A stretch of 64,000 bases of DNA from Mayfieldus sp963841445 (lineage in GTDB: Bacteria > Actinomycetota > Thermoleophilia > Solirubrobacterales > 70-9): positions 744,001 through 808,000 of the forward strand of contig CAWJCP010000002.1 in the NCBI GenBank assembly GCA_963841445.1. The letters run 5' to 3'. A program made the position numbers and the translations under genes. Under the pieces are notes generated by a model, which worked only from the letters and a program-made list of their open reading frames with translations, was not told the DNA's origin and did not search any database. Positions within the stretch are counted from its first letter, which is position 1. The number at the start of each line of letters is the position of its first letter. Of the stretch, positions 26,251 to 35,155 are shown one piece after another.

Positions 26251-27564
26251 CTAAAGGGAAGAGAGGAGCTCGGCATTCGAGGCCGAGCTCCTGATCCGCT
26301 CCGCCAGCTGCTCGGCGGCAGCGCGCGGATCGGCGTCGCGCAGCTCCTCGCGCAGGCGCCGCGCCGCCTCGATCTCGGCCGCCTCGCGCAGCTCCCCCTC
26401 GCCGGACTCCCGGGTCCTCAGCGGGTCGATCGCCGGGAAGATCCCCGCTTCCGCCAGCTCGGCGTCGAGCACGATCGTCGCGTTCTCGGTCGTCTGCACC
26501 GCCTCCAGAACGCCCTCGCCGTCCTCGGTGCCGCGCAGCACCGTGGCGATCACGGTCAGCGATCCGCTTCCGTCTTCTTCCAGCTCCCGGCCGGCGCCGA
26601 AGACCGGCTTGACCGCGATCGGGTCGCGGTAGGCGACCCCGAGCCGGGTCAGCGAGTCCACGACCACGACCACGTCCTCGCCGCTCTCGGCGCGGCGCTT
26701 GGCCCGCGCCAGGGCCAGCTCGGCGTGGCGGACCTGGTCGGCGGCTTCGAGGTCCGCCGCGGCGGCGGCGATCTCGGCCTCGCCGGCGATCCGCTTCCAC
26801 GCCGTCACCTCCTCGGGGCGCTCGTCGACCAGCAGCACGATCACGCCGGGCCCGTCAGCGCTTGCGTCGATCGCCTCGACGATCCCGCGCAGCAGGGTCG
26901 AGCGCCCCGAGCGAGGCTCGGCGATCACGAGGACCCGCTGCCCGAACGCGAGCGGGGCAAGCAGGTCCGCCGCCCGCAGCAGCAGGTCGTCGCCCTTCGG
27001 CGCGATCGGGATGCGGCGGTGCGGGAGCACCGGGGTCAGCTCCTCGAAGCCCGCCGAGCGCTCCTCGCCCGGCTCGGCGCCGTTGACGCGCTCGACCCGG
27101 ACCAGCGCCGGATGGCGCTCGCCGCGACGCGGCTGGCGGGAAGGGCCTTCGACCTCGTCGCCGGCGCGCAGCTCGCAGCGCCGGATCTGCGAAGCGGAGA
27201 CGTAGACGTCGTCGGGGTCGGGGTCGAGCCCCTGCCGGCGCAGGAACCCATGACCGGCCCCGAGCACGTCCAGAACGCCGGTCGCCGGTTCGGTCTCGGC
27301 CTCCTCGGCCTCGCGATCGTCCGGCCGCTCCTCTCGTTCGGCTCGCCCGCGCTTGCGTTCGGGCCGCTTGCGCTCCCGAGCCGGTGGACGCCGCCCGGCG
27401 GCGGGCTCGTCGCCCGCTTCGCCGCCAGGCTCCTCGCCCGCTTCGCCACCGAGCCGCTCGATCAGCTCCTCGCGCCGCAGGCGCCGATAGTTCGGCACCC
27501 CCGCCGCTGCGGCGCGCTCGTGCAGCCGCGCCAGATGCGCTTTTTTCAGATCCTCGCTGGCCAT
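26251..27564 (-). CDS. rho: Transcription termination factor Rho, divergent
   Basis: Hexameric RNA-dependent helicase family. It is 437 aa. An N-terminal SAP-like helix pair (LRREELIERLGG) is followed by an acidic/basic linker and the cold-shock RNA-binding fold with GAGHGFLRRQGLDPDPDDVYVS and SQIRRCELRAGDEVEG. The ATPase core has LVDERPEEVTAWKR and VVVVVDSLTRLGVAYRD. The P-loop is unusual: EPRSGRST at 216-223, so both usual lysines (PKAGKT) are Arg. The Q/R-loop region is also diverged. It may be a specialised paralogue beside a canonical rho elsewhere, or a lineage-typical form. Confidence 0.85.
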   Translation of the reverse strand: MASEDLKKAHLARLHERAAAAGVPNYRRLRREELIERLGGEAGEEPGGEAGDEPAAGRRPPARERKRPERKRGRAEREERPDDREAEEAETEPATGVLDVLGAGHGFLRRQGLDPDPDDVYVSASQIRRCELRAGDEVEGPSRQPRRGERHPALVRVERVNGAEPGEERSAGFEELTPVLPHRRIPIAPKGDDLLLRAADLLAPLAFGQRVLVIAEPRSGRSTLLRGIVEAIDASADGPGVIVLLVDERPEEVTAWKRIAGEAEIAAAAADLEAADQVRHAELALARAKRRAESGEDVVVVVDSLTRLGVAYRDPIAVKPVFGAGRELEEDGSGSLTVIATVLRGTEDGEGVLEAVQTTENATIVLDAELAEAGIFPAIDPLRTRESGEGELREAAEIEAARRLREELRDADPRAAAEQLAERIRSSASNAELLSSL

Positions 27565-27603
27565 CGGCGCCGGGAAGACTAGTAACCCGTTTCGCCCCGC
27601 AGC

Positions 27604-28302
27604 TCAGGTGCCGCTGGCGGCAAGGCGCTTCGCGGTCAGATCGCGCAGCCATTCGCCGAACTCGGGGCGCGACTCCCAGTCCCTGCGGAACTTCTCGGCG
27701 CCGGCTTCGGTGAGCGGGTGGTCGAGCATCTGCCTCAGTACCTTTGCCGGCAGGGTGGCGATCTCGCACCCGATCGTCGCCGCGGCGACCACATGCTCGG
27801 GGTGACGGATCGAGGCGGCGATGATCTCCGAGGTCATCCCCCCGGCGCGCAGCGTCTCGGCGATCTCCGCAAGCACCGCGCCGGAGTCGATCGAGATGTC
27901 GTCGAGCCGGCCCATGAAGCAGGAGACGTAGGTGGCCCCCGAGGCGGCGGCGAGCAGCGCCTGGTTCGGCGAGAAGACCAGGGTCATGTTGACCGGAATG
28001 CCGTCGTCGGTCAGCGCCTTTGTCGCCGTTAGCCCCGCCTCGCAGAAGGGGATCTTCACGGTGACGTTCTCGTGCAGCTCGCGGAGCGCCCGGCCCTCGT
28101 CGATCATCCCTGCGGGCTCCTGCGAGACGACCTCCGCCGAGACCGGCCCGTGCACCAGGTCGCAGATTCGCCGGATGATGTCGCCGGGGTCGCCCTGCTC
28201 CTTGGCGAGCAGCGAGGGGTTCGTCGTTGCGCCCGAGAGCACACCCCAGGCGGCGATCTCCTCCACCTCGGCGACGGCGCCGGTGTCGATGAAGAGCCTC
28301 AT
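27604..28302 (-). CDS. Fructose-6-phosphate aldolase / small transaldolase family
   Basis: Class I aldolase of the FSA/TalC type. It is 232 aa. It opens MRLFIDTGAVAEVEEIAAWG, has GATTNPSLL, the Schiff-base Lys83 in VTVKIPF, and FSPNQALLAAASGATYVSCFMGRLDD. It acts on fructose 6-phosphate, dihydroxyacetone or sedoheptulose phosphate; the exact reaction is not decided by sequence alone. It is 4 bp from the glpD stop on the same strand, suggesting co-transcription. Confidence 0.92.
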   Translation of the reverse strand: MRLFIDTGAVAEVEEIAAWGVLSGATTNPSLLAKEQGDPGDIIRRICDLVHGPVSAEVVSQEPAGMIDEGRALRELHENVTVKIPFCEAGLTATKALTDDGIPVNMTLVFSPNQALLAAASGATYVSCFMGRLDDISIDSGAVLAEIAETLRAGGMTSEIIAASIRHPEHVVAAATIGCEIATLPAKVLRQMLDHPLTEAGAEKFRRDWESRPEFGEWLRDLTAKRLAASGT

Positions 28303-28306
28303 GTGC

Positions 28307-29983
28307 CTAGCTTACGTTCCCGGCCGGATCAACGCCCTCGGCGCGGGCGACGTCGGGCCAGGCAGCGGCCTCTTCGCGGACCCGTTGCTCGGACCAGCGC
28401 AACTCGGCGCCGAGCGTCGCAGCGATCGGCAGCACCGACTCGGCCTCGCGCAGGTCGCTGGCGGCGAGGATGCCGAGCCGGGTGCGGCGCAGCAGCACGT
28501 CGGCGACGCTTCGCGCCTGCTCCTCGCGCGCCGCGATCGCCGCCTCGGCGAGCAGGTCGGGGCGCCCGGGCACGATCGGGCGGGCAAGCTCCGGGCGCTC
28601 GTCGGCGAGCGCCAGCACGGTCCGCGCCGCGTGCCCGTAACGAAAGGCGAGCTGCCCGCGCATCTCCTCGCTCAGCCAATCGCCGGCCTCGAGGTCCTCC
28701 TCTCTGGCCTCCATCCCGAGCGGGATCTCCGCCGTGCGGCAGGGCGCCTCGCGGCCCTGGCGCTCGACCAGCCGATCCACCGTGTGCTTCGCCATCCGCC
28801 GCCAGGTGGTCAGCTTTCCACCCGTGATGGTCAGCATCCCCGAGGAGGTCTCATAGAGCTCAGCCCGCCGCGAGATATCAACCGACTTGCGCGGGTCGCC
28901 GCTCGAGATCAGCGGCCGAACTCCCGCGTAGGCGCCGTTCGCGTCCGCCGCCGAGACCTCGCCACCGAAGAAATCGTTAACCGCCGCGAGCAGGTAGTCG
29001 ATGTCGTCGAGCGAGGGCGCGACATGGGAGATGTCGCCGTCGTAGTCGTTGTCGGTGGTGCCGATCAGCGTGCGCCCGTACCAGGGCAGCGCGAAGATCG
29101 TTCGCTCCTCACCTGCCGGGACGATGCAGGCGGCCTTCCCCATGTCGAGCTTCGCGCGCTCGACGATCACGTGCGTGCCGCGGCTCGGCGCGATCCGCGG
29201 CACGTCCTCCTCGTCTGAGACCTCGGGCCGGATCCGGTCGGCCCAGACGCCGGTGGCGTTGACGACGTTGTCGGCCTGCACCGAGATCCGCTCGCCGGAG
29301 TCAGCCTCGAGGAATGTCACCTCGCTGGCGCCGCCCTCGCCCTCGCCGACCTCGGACACCTCGGCGCCGTTCAGCATCACGGCCCCGAACCGCTCCGCCT
29401 CGCCGAGCACCGTGAGGACGAGCCGCACGTCATCGGTCTGGCAGTCATAGAACAGGTAGGCCGAGGCTGGATCGCGCGAGGCCAGCGCCGGCACCAGCTC
29501 GGCGGCCTCGGAGCCCTCGATCGTGCGGTGGCGGTCCGGCGACCAGGAGTAGTCCTCGTCCTCCTCCTTTGCGGCGCGCATCTCGCGGCGGCTGCGCCCG
29601 ACCCGGGTCGTCGCCATCACGTCGTACATGTTCAGGCCGATCCCGATGCTGCGGCTGCGCCGCTCCTCGCCCAGGGTCGGGACCAGGAACGGCGTCGGGT
29701 AGACGAGGTGCGGCGCCAGCTGGACCATCAGCTGGCGCTCGAGCAGCGCCTCGCGGACCAGCCCGAGGTCGAAGTTGCGCAGGTAGCGCAGTCCCCCGTG
29801 GACCATCTTCGAGGAGCGGCTCGAGGTGCCGATCGCGTAATCGTCGCGCTCCAGAAGCGCGACCGAGTAGCCGCGCGAGGCGGCGTCCAGCGCCACCCCT
29901 GCGCCGGTGATCCCGCCCCCGATCACGAGCACCTCGAAGCGCTGCCCGGCGATCGCCTCGATTGCCTGCGCGCGGTTCAGCAT
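28307..29983 (-). CDS. glpD: Glycerol-3-phosphate dehydrogenase, FAD-dependent
   Basis: Membrane-associated flavoenzyme oxidising sn-glycerol 3-phosphate to dihydroxyacetone phosphate and passing electrons to quinone. It is 558 aa. The FAD loop is VIGGGITGAGVALDAASRGY (residues 20-39). SSRSSKMVHGGLRYL is the GlpD signature. NVVNATGVWAD and YAGVRPLISS are further motifs, and TGGKLTTWRRMA leads to the C-terminal helical cap domain. ATG 29983 is chosen; the reading upstream is unlike GlpD. Glycerol kinase is not in the window. Confidence 0.95.
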   Translation of the reverse strand: MLNRAQAIEAIAGQRFEVLVIGGGITGAGVALDAASRGYSVALLERDDYAIGTSSRSSKMVHGGLRYLRNFDLGLVREALLERQLMVQLAPHLVYPTPFLVPTLGEERRSRSIGIGLNMYDVMATTRVGRSRREMRAAKEEDEDYSWSPDRHRTIEGSEAAELVPALASRDPASAYLFYDCQTDDVRLVLTVLGEAERFGAVMLNGAEVSEVGEGEGGASEVTFLEADSGERISVQADNVVNATGVWADRIRPEVSDEEDVPRIAPSRGTHVIVERAKLDMGKAACIVPAGEERTIFALPWYGRTLIGTTDNDYDGDISHVAPSLDDIDYLLAAVNDFFGGEVSAADANGAYAGVRPLISSGDPRKSVDISRRAELYETSSGMLTITGGKLTTWRRMAKHTVDRLVERQGREAPCRTAEIPLGMEAREEDLEAGDWLSEEMRGQLAFRYGHAARTVLALADERPELARPIVPGRPDLLAEAAIAAREEQARSVADVLLRRTRLGILAASDLREAESVLPIAATLGAELRWSEQRVREEAAAWPDVARAEGVDPAGNVS

Positions 29984-29999
29984 CGGAGGAGGAGGTGCA

Positions 30000-30509
30000 T
30001 CAGTCGAGGTAGATCGTCGTCTCGGTCGCGGGCGGGCGCTCCGGCACGCGCTGCTCCTGGACCGGGTGGCCGAGGTGCAGCAGCGCCACGAAGCGCTCCG
30101 TGTCCGGAAGCCCGACCGCCTCGCGCCCGGTCGGCTCGCGCAGCACCTCGGGCGTGCGCCAGTAGCCGGCCAGCCCGCGGGCGTGGGCGGCGAGCAGGAC
30201 GATGTAGCAGGCGACCGCGGTCGCGTGCAGGTCCTCCTCGTCCTGCTCGGGCTCACCGCTGAGCGCGCAGCTGGCAACGACCAGCGTCGGCGCGCGATCG
30301 AGCTTCGGGGCCGCCTCCGGACCTGCGGCGGCCTTCAGCAGCTGCAGCGAGGCCGGGCCGAGGACCCGAAAGCGCCAGGGAGCCGTGAGGTGATGGTTGG
30401 GCGCCCAGCGGGCCAGCTCGAGCAGCTCGTCGAGGGCCTCGCGTGAAAGCGGCTCCGGGTCGAAGGCCTTGTGGGTGCGGCGGGTGCGGATCGCGGTCGC
30501 GACGTCCAT
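30000..30509 (-). CDS. Nitroreductase family protein
   Basis: FMN-dependent NAD(P)H oxidoreductase family. It is 169 aa from MDVATAIRTRRTHKAF. RTRRTHKAF contacts FMN phosphate, LARWAPNHHLTAPWRF is the second FMN motif, and ATAVACYIVLLAAHARGLAGYWRTP with a terminal LHLGHP complete the fold. The substrate is unknown. A longer ATG at 30587 lacks family similarity. It ends 16 bp before glpD on the same strand. Confidence 0.88.
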   Translation of the reverse strand: MDVATAIRTRRTHKAFDPEPLSREALDELLELARWAPNHHLTAPWRFRVLGPASLQLLKAAAGPEAAPKLDRAPTLVVASCALSGEPEQDEEDLHATAVACYIVLLAAHARGLAGYWRTPEVLREPTGREAVGLPDTERFVALLHLGHPVQEQRVPERPPATETTIYLD

Positions 30510-30628
30510 CAGCGCAACCGTATCTGCACACCGGGCTGGCCAACTCCGGCGATCGGGAAGCTCTCCCTGCGTGATTCGGTAGTCCATGGGCTACCAAACC
30601 ACGCAGAAGTCGGGCGACGCGACTACGG

Positions 30629-32566
30629 CTAAGCGCCAGCGGTGAAGCGCCTCGAGACCAGCCAGGCGCCAGCCGCGAAGAGACCCGCCGCTGCGATGCC
30701 GATGACGATCGGCAGCAGAGGCGAGGTTCCACCGTCGTTCTCCTCTGCGCCGACCGTCTCGCTCCCCGATTGACCCTCGGCTCCCGGTTCGTCTCGAGCG
30801 GAGTCGGAGCCCCCGGTGCCGCCCAAATCATTCGCCCCACCATCCGCGCTGTCGCGCTGCGGTCTTCCCTGCTCCTTTCCGAAGCGGCCGGGCTTGATCG
30901 TCCGCCCGGAGGCGGGGTCGCCATCTGCCCCAGAGCCGGCCGTCCTGCCGGAGGCTTGGGTCTGCGACCTTGCGGTTCGCCCCGCCACCGCTCCTTGATG
31001 CTGCCGGCGCGGCACGGCGGCGAGAGGGTAGGCCTTCCGCGAGGCCGCGGCCAGCGCCTGGCCGGTGACCCAGACCGGGGTCTGGTCGCTCGAGGACGAG
31101 TAGCGGTAGTGACCGTCCGAAGCGCGGCGCGCAACCAGGTAGTCGAGCCCGCTGCGGCCGTGCTTTCGCACTGCGGCAGGATCGACTCCCGCGGCGATCA
31201 GGCCCTGGATCGCCCAGGCGGTCGACTGGGAGTTGACCGGGCCACCAGCCGCCAGCGCCCAGCCACCGCTGGCACGTTGCGCGCGGCGCAGGAAGCGCAC
31301 GCCGCGGCGCGCCGCAGCGGAGCCGCTGCGCAGCGCCTGAAGCACGGCGCCGGTCGAGTCCGGGTCACTGGGCGCGCCGGGGACCGCGCCCCAGCCGCCA
31401 TCGTCGCCCTGCACGCGCCGCAGCCAGCGCAGCGAGCGACCACTGCCGCCGTCGAGCCCGCTCGCGCGCAGCGCCAGCACGGCGAACGCGGTCGAGTTGG
31501 GCCAGCCCTGGTAGGAGCCGTCGCCGCGGCGCCGCCCCGCCAGCCGCGCCGCGAGGTCGTGGGCGGCGAAGCCGCGCGGATCGACGCCGGCCCCCTCGAG
31601 GGCGAGGATCGTCCTCGCGAGATCGCCGGGCGAGCGCAGCTCAGCGACGTTGCGGCGCAGGTAGTCGACGGGCGTGCGGCCGTGCCGGCCGAGGTCCAGC
31701 GGGTTGACTCCCGCTGACTCGAGCCCGAGCATCGCCCAGGCGGTCATCTCGAGGCTCGAATCCCCTCCCGCTGCGACCGGGAAGCCGCCGTCGCCGTTCT
31801 CGGCTCGCTTCAGCCAGCCGGCGGCCCCGCCCTTGCCCGCGGCCGGGGCGACGAGCCAGATCGCGAGCATCGAGACGATGAGCAGCATCGCGGCGCCAGC
31901 CAGACCTGGACGCCGGCGTTCCGCGTCCGGGCGCTGCTGGTCCGAGAGCTTCGACCGACCTGTCCATGAGAACTCGAATCGCTGCCGGAAGCGGATCAGC
32001 ATGCGCACCATCGCGGGGCCGGCCGCCAGGGCAAGCGCCGCGTTTCCGATCGCGTGCGCGAGGTCGAACGGAACCGCACGGCCCTCGAGCAGCAACCAGC
32101 GCTCGAAGCTGAGCTCGCCCCCGTAGCCGACCATCAGCGAGAAATTGAGCAGCGCTCCGAAGGCGATCCCGGCGAAGGCGCAGGCGGCGGTCAGCTCGAA
32201 GCGCCCGGCGCGGCGCCGTGTCGCCCAGGCGAGCGCCGCGCCTCCCGCTCCGGCAAGGCCCCAGCCGGCCATCTGCCAGGGCGTCCAGGGGCCCTGGCCG
32301 AGCCAGAAGTTCGAGATCAGGCCGGCCAGCGCGCCGACGACGAATCCGGGGGCGCCGCCGAGCGCATAGCCGCTGAAGATCGCGATGTCGGTTGTGGCGA
32401 CGACGTTGGGGATCGGGGCGAGCGCGATCCGCCCGGCGACGGCGAGCGCGGCGAGCGCGGCGACCAGCGCGACGATCTGCGAGGGCGGGCGCGAGCGTTC
32501 ATACCAGGCAAAGCCGCCGATCAGCACCAGCGCCAGGATCGCGAAGCTGGCGAGCTGCCAGGTCAT
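30629..32566 (-). CDS. ECF transporter S component fused to an alpha/alpha-toroid (squalene-cyclase-like) repeat domain
   Basis: 645 aa in four parts. Residues 1-205 form a polytopic ECF S component with PNVVATTDIAIFSGYALG and SNFWLGQGPWTPWQMAGWGL. A further membrane segment lies at about 223-242. About 250-520 hold five repeats of the type DGG(F/W)..S..T.A...L..AG (NGDGGFPVAA, RGDGSYQGWP, GDDGGWGAVP, ASGGWALAAG, ASDGHYRYSS), the alpha/alpha-toroid fold also found in the alpha domain of intrinsic factor and transcobalamin. A low-complexity Gly/Arg/Asp linker leads to a final membrane helix and basic tail. It is last in the riboswitch operon; ATGA overlap with ecfA. The toroid is predicted to be outside, above the S component, to pass a corrinoid inward. 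Confidence 0.85.
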   Translation of the reverse strand: MTWQLASFAILALVLIGGFAWYERSRPPSQIVALVAALAALAVAGRIALAPIPNVVATTDIAIFSGYALGGAPGFVVGALAGLISNFWLGQGPWTPWQMAGWGLAGAGGAALAWATRRRAGRFELTAACAFAGIAFGALLNFSLMVGYGGELSFERWLLLEGRAVPFDLAHAIGNAALALAAGPAMVRMLIRFRQRFEFSWTGRSKLSDQQRPDAERRRPGLAGAAMLLIVSMLAIWLVAPAAGKGGAAGWLKRAENGDGGFPVAAGGDSSLEMTAWAMLGLESAGVNPLDLGRHGRTPVDYLRRNVAELRSPGDLARTILALEGAGVDPRGFAAHDLAARLAGRRRGDGSYQGWPNSTAFAVLALRASGLDGGSGRSLRWLRRVQGDDGGWGAVPGAPSDPDSTGAVLQALRSGSAAARRGVRFLRRAQRASGGWALAAGGPVNSQSTAWAIQGLIAAGVDPAAVRKHGRSGLDYLVARRASDGHYRYSSSSDQTPVWVTGQALAAASRKAYPLAAVPRRQHQGAVAGRTARSQTQASGRTAGSGADGDPASGRTIKPGRFGKEQGRPQRDSADGGANDLGGTGGSDSARDEPGAEGQSGSETVGAEENDGGTSPLLPIVIGIAAAGLFAAGAWLVSRRFTAGA

Positions 32567-34254
32567 CTCTGCGCGCCTTCGCCGATCAGCCGGGCGCCCT
32601 CCTGCGGCGAGACGATCCCGGGGCGGCCGAGGATCCGGGCCACCTCGGTGGCGAAGTACCAGCCCCCCGAGAGGACCTCGGCGGCGCCGGCGTCGGCGAT
32701 CACGATCCCGTCACCGAGCAGCACCACCCGCTCGGCGAACGTGGCGGCGAACTCGACGTCGTGGGTCGCGACGAGCACCCCGGCGCCTGCACCAGCGAAG
32801 CGCTCGATCAGCTCCGCCAGCTCCTCCTTACGGGCCCGATCCATGCCCCGGGTCGGCTCGTCGAGCGCTACGAGCCCTCCGAAGGGCTGCCCCTCCCCCC
32901 TTCCGGCGAGCGCGATCGCCAGCGCCAGCCGCTGGCGCTCACCGCCCGAGAGGTCACGCGGGTCGGAGCCGTCCACGTGCCCGAGTCCCACCGCGGTGAG
33001 CGCCCTGCGCCCAGCTTCACCGGGAAGCTCCTCGTCGACCCGCTCGCGAACCAGGTAGTCGTCGGGGCTCTGGCCGAGCAGCGCGACGCCACCCGGGGCC
33101 TCGACTCTTCCGCGCACCGGCTCGACCAGCCCCGCGGCGGTCCGCAGCAAGGTGCTCTTGCCGGCCCCGTTGCGGCCCATCAGAACGACGCGCTCGCCGG
33201 CCGCCACCCGCAGATCGATCCCGCGCAGCACGTCATGCAGGCCGTCACCGCGATCCAGCTCGACCCACACATCCTTCAGCTCGAGGGCCTTGATGGGTGC
33301 AGGCCTCTTGCGGTCCGAGCCTCTTGCGCCTGGGCTCGCCAGGGCGTCGGAGGACTCACCCGCCCGCCTCTCGCGCGAATCGCGAGTAAGGAGGGGATGC
33401 GCCTCACCCTCCCCGCCAAGGATCTCCCGCGCCTGCTTGACGCCGGTGGGCAAGGGATCTATCCCTGCCAGCGAGAAGAGACGGGCGCCCGGCGTCGCCA
33501 GGGCCGGGTCCCGCTCGATCGCCCAGGCGAGAAAGTCGACCGGGGGGCCGTCGAAGGAGACCGACCCGGCGTCCATCGCGATCACCCGGTCGGCGGCGGC
33601 GAGACAGCGCTCGAGGCGGTGCTCGGAGAGCAGGATCGAGACCCCCCACTCCTCGTTGAGCCGCCGCAGCAGCCAGATCAGCTCGTCGCCCGCCACCGGG
33701 TCGAGCTGCGAGCTCGGCTCGTCGAGGAGCACCAGACGCGGCCGGGTCACCAGCGCGGCGGCCAGGGCGACCCGCTGCAGCTCGCCGCCCGAGAGGGTGT
33801 CCGTGGTGCGCGCCAGCAGGTCGGGGATCGCCAGCGCCAGCGCCGCCTCCTCGACCGCTCTGGCGCGGGCGGCGGGCGGCTCGCCACGCAGCTCCAGGGG
33901 AAGCTCGATCTCCGCCCGCACGGTGGTCGAGACGACCTGCGTCTCTGGGTCCTGAGCCACGTAGCCGACCTCGCCGGCGAGCTTTCCCGGCCCGTCCTCG
34001 CGCGTGTCGTGGCCGGCGACCGCGACCTCACCGGAGATCTCGCCGCCATGAAAGTGCGGCACCAGGCCGCAGGCGCAGCGCAGCAGGGTCGTCTTGCCGC
34101 TCGCCGAGCGCCCGGCCAGCACGACGAGCTCCCCGGCTCGGATCTCGAGGCTGACCTCGCGCAGAGCCTCGACGCTGGAGTCGGGATAGCTGTAGGTCAG
34201 CGCCTCGATCCGCAGCGCCGGCGCGCTGCGGCGCCGCGTCGCCAGGTCAGGCAC
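32563..34254 (-). CDS. ecfA: ECF transporter ATPase, two ABC domains in one chain (EcfA1-EcfA2 type)
   Basis: 563-aa double ATP-binding cassette. Domain 1: Walker A GRSASGKTT (48-56), Q-loop VAQDPETQ, signature LSGGELQR, Walker B LVLLDEPSSQLD. Domain 2: Walker A GRNGAGKST (360-368), Q-loop LGQSPDDY, signature LSGGERQR, Walker B LVALDEPTRGMD, His switch THD. A charged linker of about 60 residues separates them. It powers substrate release from the S component through EcfT. It overlaps the ecfT stop at its start (by 8 nt) and the S component start at its end (4 nt). Confidence 0.94.
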   Translation of the reverse strand: MPDLATRRRSAPALRIEALTYSYPDSSVEALREVSLEIRAGELVVLAGRSASGKTTLLRCACGLVPHFHGGEISGEVAVAGHDTREDGPGKLAGEVGYVAQDPETQVVSTTVRAEIELPLELRGEPPAARARAVEEAALALAIPDLLARTTDTLSGGELQRVALAAALVTRPRLVLLDEPSSQLDPVAGDELIWLLRRLNEEWGVSILLSEHRLERCLAAADRVIAMDAGSVSFDGPPVDFLAWAIERDPALATPGARLFSLAGIDPLPTGVKQAREILGGEGEAHPLLTRDSRERRAGESSDALASPGARGSDRKRPAPIKALELKDVWVELDRGDGLHDVLRGIDLRVAAGERVVLMGRNGAGKSTLLRTAAGLVEPVRGRVEAPGGVALLGQSPDDYLVRERVDEELPGEAGRRALTAVGLGHVDGSDPRDLSGGERQRLALAIALAGRGEGQPFGGLVALDEPTRGMDRARKEELAELIERFAGAGAGVLVATHDVEFAATFAERVVLLGDGIVIADAGAAEVLSGGWYFATEVARILGRPGIVSPQEGARLIGEGAQR

Positions 34255-35155
34255 GGGCCACCTCCGTGGCGATCGCGGCCCGCCTCCTGGCCCGGTGCAT
34301 CCGCAGCGGGGCCAGGCCGGCGAGCAGGCACGCGGCGGCGATCGCGAGGGTGAATGGGTCGGTTCCCACCTCTACCCGTGGATAGGACTCGAAGCTCCCC
34401 GCGCCCGCGATCAGCCCGCCCACGGCCAGCGCGAGCAGCGCCGCGGCGGCGATTCGGAAGCGGCGATCGTGGCGGGTGCCGCCTGCCTCGATCCGGGCGC
34501 TGTGCCCGAGCCCGTAACCGCGCAGCTCCAGGGTCGCCGCGACGTCAACCGAGCGGTCAAGCGAGCCGGCCAGCAACCGCCTCGCCAAGGCGCCGCGGCC
34601 AACCGGCGCCGCGGCAGGCCCACGCAGCCGCGCCGCCTCGCGCAGCCGCGATGCATCGCGTGCCGCAACCGGGACGAGCCGCGAGATCAGCGTCGCGGTC
34701 AGAGCCGAGCGCCCGGCGAGGGGCCGCAGCATCCGCAGCACCCGGTCGGGATCGACGCACGACGAGTAGACGGCGGCGGCGATCATCGCCGCCATCGCCC
34801 GCAGGCCGATCGCCGCTCCGGCGGCGAGCGCCTCGGCGGTGACGTTGACCTGGCCGAGCAGCGGCCAATCGCCGAGCCGGGCGAGGACGGTCACGCCGCG
34901 GTCGGTGACCAGCCCGTTGACGACGACGATCAAGAGCGCCAGCGAGAGCCCGAGGCGCAAGGCGACGCCGACCGCCCGCCGCGCCCCCGCCGCGATTCCT
35001 GCCAGCGCGACGCCCAGCCCGGCCGCACCGAGCACGATCGGGTTCGAATAGAGGAAGGAGACGACCACGAAGGATGCGAGGTAGAGGATCGCGGTGCCGG
35101 GCGACGCCGCCTGCAGCGGTCCCGGCCGCGGCGTGTAGGCGAGCGGCGACCTCAT
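34247..35155 (-). CDS. ecfT: ECF transporter transmembrane coupling protein EcfT
   Basis: 302-aa polytopic membrane protein. It has hydrophobic helices from about residue 22 and again in the C-terminal third. The long cytoplasmic coupling helices end with SLDRSVDVAATLELRGYG, matching the second EcfT coupling motif (A-R-G type) that docks on the ATPase groove. It couples ATP hydrolysis to toppling of the S component. ATG 35155 overlaps the lipoprotein stop (ATGA). Confidence 0.9.
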   Translation of the reverse strand: MRSPLAYTPRPGPLQAASPGTAILYLASFVVVSFLYSNPIVLGAAGLGVALAGIAAGARRAVGVALRLGLSLALLIVVVNGLVTDRGVTVLARLGDWPLLGQVNVTAEALAAGAAIGLRAMAAMIAAAVYSSCVDPDRVLRMLRPLAGRSALTATLISRLVPVAARDASRLREAARLRGPAAAPVGRGALARRLLAGSLDRSVDVAATLELRGYGLGHSARIEAGGTRHDRRFRIAAAALLALAVGGLIAGAGSFESYPRVEVGTDPFTLAIAAACLLAGLAPLRMHRARRRAAIATEVARA

